A DNA stretch of 64,000 nucleotides from Rotaria sp. Silwood1 (Eukaryota; Rotifera; Eurotatoria; Philodinida; Philodinidae), in assembly GCA_905250075.1 (NCBI GenBank), contig CAJNOP010000009.1, forward strand, positions 1,879,581-1,943,580, read 5' to 3'. The translations under genes and the position numbers were made by a program. The stretch's first letter is position 1. Each line of letters opens with the position of its first letter. Shown in pieces: positions 61,301 to 64,000 of this stretch. The notes beneath the pieces are model-generated. The model saw only the letters and a program-made list of their open reading frames with translations. It did not search any database and was not told the origin of the DNA.

Positions 61301-64000
61301 TAAATCCAAAAACTTATAAAAGATCTTTTGTCTTGTTTCCTATAGCGGCAAAAATACGTCGTTTTGGTTATTCACATCGTATTCCATTTGCAAATTTTAT
61401 TCAACGTTATTCAATTCTTGTCTATCCAATCACTATGGATTTACCAGTAACACGTGAAACTTGTGAAAATATTTTACATAAATTAAAAATGCAAAATTGG
61501 ACAACTGGTTTGCATATTATTTTATTTTTCTTTCCATTTTGAATATTTTCTTTTTTTTTATTTATTTTTGTTAAAGGTAAAAGTAAAATATTTCTAAAAT
61601 ATTATCATGCTGAACAATTAACACGTCTCTATGCTGATATGGTCAATGCCGTTATAATCATACAATCATATGTACGTATGCATTTAGCACGTTTATATCT
61701 TAAGCGTCGTCAATATAAACATTCAAATGATATAATTATTCAAGAACTTAATCGACATCCAAAATTTTCACGAGTTTGTTCTTTTTTTCTTTTGTTTTCA
61801 ATAAAAAAAAGAAATCTTCTTATTTAATATTTTTTTGCATTTTCTTAGTCGATGATAACTGATGAACAAATAAAAGAAAAAGCAATTATATGTATTCAAT
61901 CATGTATACGTGGATATTTACAACGACGTCATTTTATTCAATTAACAAAAAAACCTTTAAATCGAGAAACGGCTGCAATTATAATACAAAAATATTATCG
62001 TGGTTATATGCTTCGAAAAGCTTATGCTATTTATAAACAACGTTTAAATATTTTAATGTTTTGTTTTTTACAACAAATTGAATTACTAAATAATGATTTT
62101 TTTACAAAAATTGTTCGTACAAATTATTGTGTTTCATTAAAATCAATTGAAATAATACCAAATAATCATATTAATAATAATAATTATAAACAGGCTAATA
62201 AAATTATTCAACATTTATTTCCACCACCACCACCATTACCATTGCCATCAACATGTGGAGCGTTTTCATCACCATTATCACATTCTGATTCATTAAATCC
62301 AATTAAAATACCAATAAATTCATCATCATCAATATTATCTCTTACATCACGTTTATCACCAATACATCATAATTTAATATTAACATCTTATTCAAATCGT
62401 TCTCCATCTCCTACATCATCCGTGTCAAAATTTGCTCAAGTTCGAGATATGTTTGCTCGTGCTCAAATAACGACATCCGTTATAACTCATCATTCTAATC
62501 CAATAAAAAATCATATACAAATCAATACAACATCATCACAAATAAATTCATCTATTGAACAAAGTCGTAGTCCAAAAGCGACAACTGTTTTAAATGCAGT
62601 ACAAGAATATCAACGGCAACATATTAATATTCATCAACCTGCTATTAAACGTTTTACTCAATTAAATAATGGTGTAAATTCAAATGTTAATCGGTCATCA
62701 AATATTGGAGGAATACGAGCACGTTTTATTGGACAATCTGGTTTAAATAATAATAAATTACAAAATAAATCCAATCTACCTGCTTATGCTACATCATCTC
62801 CAAAACAACAACCAAAACCTATTGCACGGGTAATTTTAACTTATAATTATTCATAAAAACATTCTAGGACAGAATTCTTGATTAGAGAGGCTTTCTCTCT
62901 GAAATGTTCGACTTCCTGCTAATTCTCTAAAGATTCGTGATAACTTTGAAGAGAAACTGGATTTTGACACGCCATTTGCTTATCTGTGACAGATTACCTA
63001 TTTTGGTAGAAGCCGGTGCACGGTGTGTTTTGTTCTTCTCTTCCAATCACTATTTCTAGCAATTGGAGGATTAAGGTACTCATAGTCGACTTGTTTGTCC
63101 CTCCCATCTCTAAAAGTTATTGACAACCCTGTTCTAGACTGTAAATTTATTGATTTGTAATTTCATATAAATCTTTTATAAGTTATTATTAACAGTCATT
63201 TTGAAGTTTTTGACCATATACGGATCGTATTTTTTCACTACGGTAGAATCAGCAATTTTTACAGACAATGTAAATGTCTATTTTTTCTTCTACTAATAGG
63301 AAAGCAAGACGCCGAATAGCTATAATTATTAAATGTTTGTGTATTCGTTAGGTAGAACGAAAGAAATCATATGTATAGAGTAAATAAGAGTTGATTGCAC
63401 TCGTTACAGAAAAATTGTCCAGAACCATTATTCTTAATAATGCTAAATCATTTCAAAAACCGTATCTAAATTTTTATGCGTAGTTTCATGATATGGAGTT
63501 CATAATACAAAGTTCATGGTTCAAAATACAGTAGTATTATTTGAATCTTGCAACTGTACATATCTACTTTTTTACTTAACATTTATAGTGAATAAGAGGC
63601 GAATAATAGATATTTGCTTTTCTATTACAATAATATTTATGATGATTAGAAAGTTCAATTTTGTTGTCCTAGAATTTTACAATAATAATTCATTCATCAA
63701 GAAGTTGATCTCGTTTCTTGAAAAAAAAAAACTACATTAAATTTTTTTTAAAGAATACAATCGGAAATGTCAATCATTTTTTAATATATGTTTTATTCAA
63801 AATACAAAATATGACAGTTCATTATATATTATGACATCAAATATCCTTAAAAAATATCTTTATATAAGTCATATTTTATTTACTCTAAGATTAGAGATTT
63901 AAACTCTTAAAAAAAAAAGAAGATTCTGAAATCATCATCTCTTTCTTTTTCTAGGAACCATCAATGTCTACCCAACCAAAATATCCATTTCATGTTTTAC
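49395..64000 (+). CDS. Myosin III (NINAC-type Ser/Thr kinase-myosin), 3' end outside window
   Basis: About 1,921 residues to the window edge. Exons: 49395-49625, 49697-50393, 50849-51657, 52647-53559, 55013-56124, 57708-58323, 61346-61507, 61577-61773, 61849-62829, 63955-64000 (continues). Phases close. The kinase domain (about 61-350) is complete: GDGTYG loop, Lys91 in [14 protein letters not shown] (Asp234), DFG (Asp252), [10 protein letters not shown]. The motor follows: YIGDILLAVNPF, P-loop GESGSGKT (634-641), switch [13 protein letters not shown], switch [10 protein letters not shown], actin-side FVRCFKPN, converter [14 protein letters not shown]. Then come three IQ motifs (about 1535-1640) and a Ser/Asn/Pro-rich tail. 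Class III myosins work in photoreceptors and stereocilia-like protrusions. About 45 extra residues sit between kinase strands 4 and 5, and about 275 before switch II. Confidence 0.92.
50394..50848 (+). other. Myosin III intron 2 with repeat insertion
   Basis: 455-bp intron within the kinase domain. The open frame at 50524-50763 in it is non-coding. It contains dispersed repeat B copy 4. Confidence 0.7.
50547..50616 (+). repeat. Dispersed repeat B copy 4
   Basis: AGTCTAATGGGTCCAAGATT, then CTTCAACATCCCTTTTGGAT and CGTGTTTCACAAAACC. Both blocks match copies 2 and 3 in the same order. Confidence 0.65.
51658..52646 (+). other. Myosin III intron 3
   Basis: 989-bp intron between kinase-linker and motor. 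It holds a tRNA-like segment at 52344-52425. Nothing else was recognised. Confidence 0.7.
52344..52425 (+). other. tRNA-like segment (tRNA pseudogene or SINE head)
   Basis: TAGCCGAAGTGG fits a Pol III A box, AGTGGTTAGAATG resembles a tRNA D-arm, and GATTCGAATTC resembles a B box, at plausible spacing. I could not fold a full acceptor stem, and the anticodon arm is poor. It is more likely a decayed tRNA-derived repeat than a working tRNA. Confidence 0.35.
53560..55012 (+). other. Myosin III intron 4
   Basis: 1.45-kb intron in the motor, before the helix leading to switch II. No repeat family or gene was recognised. Confidence 0.7.
55066..55890 (+). other. Low-complexity insertion in the myosin III motor
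   Basis: About 275 codons between [14 protein letters not shown] and [13 protein letters not shown], where class III myosins normally have about 15-25 residues. It is rich in Asn, Ser, Asp and Thr, with runs such as D6-8, N6 and SPSPSPP. It is open in one frame in phase with both flanks, with no stop, and has coding-like codon choice, so it is not simply a retained intron. Confidence 0.85.
56125..57707 (+). other. Myosin III intron 5
   Basis: 1.58 kb. No gene or repeat was recognised. The plus open frame at 57433-57633 has no support. Confidence 0.7.
58324..61345 (+). other. Myosin III intron 6, 3.0 kb
   Basis: The longest intron in the window, before the converter exon. No coding frame and no recognisable element were found by eye. 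Its size would allow a decayed transposon. Confidence 0.65.
62830..63954 (+). other. Myosin III intron 9
   Basis: 1.1-kb intron between CGG|GTAATT and a TTTTTCTAG acceptor. The final exon reads [15 protein letters not shown] and runs off the window. If the donor is not used, the frame stops five codons later (VILTYNYS*), which would give a shorter isoform. Confidence 0.6.

Overview
This is animal nuclear DNA: AT-rich, with intron-split genes, many introns of only about 50-70 bp beside a few longer than 1 kb, and AATAAA signals close to stop codons. I infer a bdelloid rotifer. The support is arrays of TGTGGG-type repeats (the telomere repeat I recall for bdelloids), degraded Thr-rich/secreted gene copies of a kind I recall from rotifers, and metazoan genes such as contactin and myosin III. 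The inference is not proven.

Layout. 1-8.2 kb: a foldback MITE, dispersed repeats, and a badly broken ionotropic glutamate receptor pseudogene that is cut off inside its SYTANL motif by an inverted pair of telomere-like arrays. 8.2-9.2 kb: an intact intronless alpha/beta hydrolase, a candidate for horizontal acquisition. 10-11.3 kb: a Tc1/mariner transposase relic and other debris. 11.4-19.6 kb (minus): a full-length ABCA-type ABC transporter that I rebuilt as 28 exons. 21.7-23.5 kb (plus): a GH18 chitinase-like gene in 8 exons. 24-31.8 kb: debris of secreted or membrane-protein genes. 32.2-33.0 kb (minus): a small four-TM, tetraspanin-like gene in 5 exons. 33.6-38.6 kb: gene debris, a compositionally odd block and dispersed repeats. 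38.6-45.9 kb (minus): a contactin gene (signal peptide, C-type lectin domain, 6 Ig, 4 FN3) in 15 exons. 49.4-64 kb (plus): a myosin III (NINAC-type kinase-myosin) gene that runs off the right edge.

The intact genes do not form one pathway. Contactin is a cell-adhesion and junction protein, myosin III a kinase-motor of sensory cells or actin protrusions, ABCA a lipid transporter, and the GH18 protein is probably surface-anchored. I found no operon-like system, CRISPR or toxin module. The strongest leads are the telomere-like arrays beside an intronless enzyme gene, a roughly 275-residue low-complexity insertion in the myosin motor just before switch II, and two uncatalogued dispersed repeat families.

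All exon models were made by eye from splice signals and reading phase. No database search was run.
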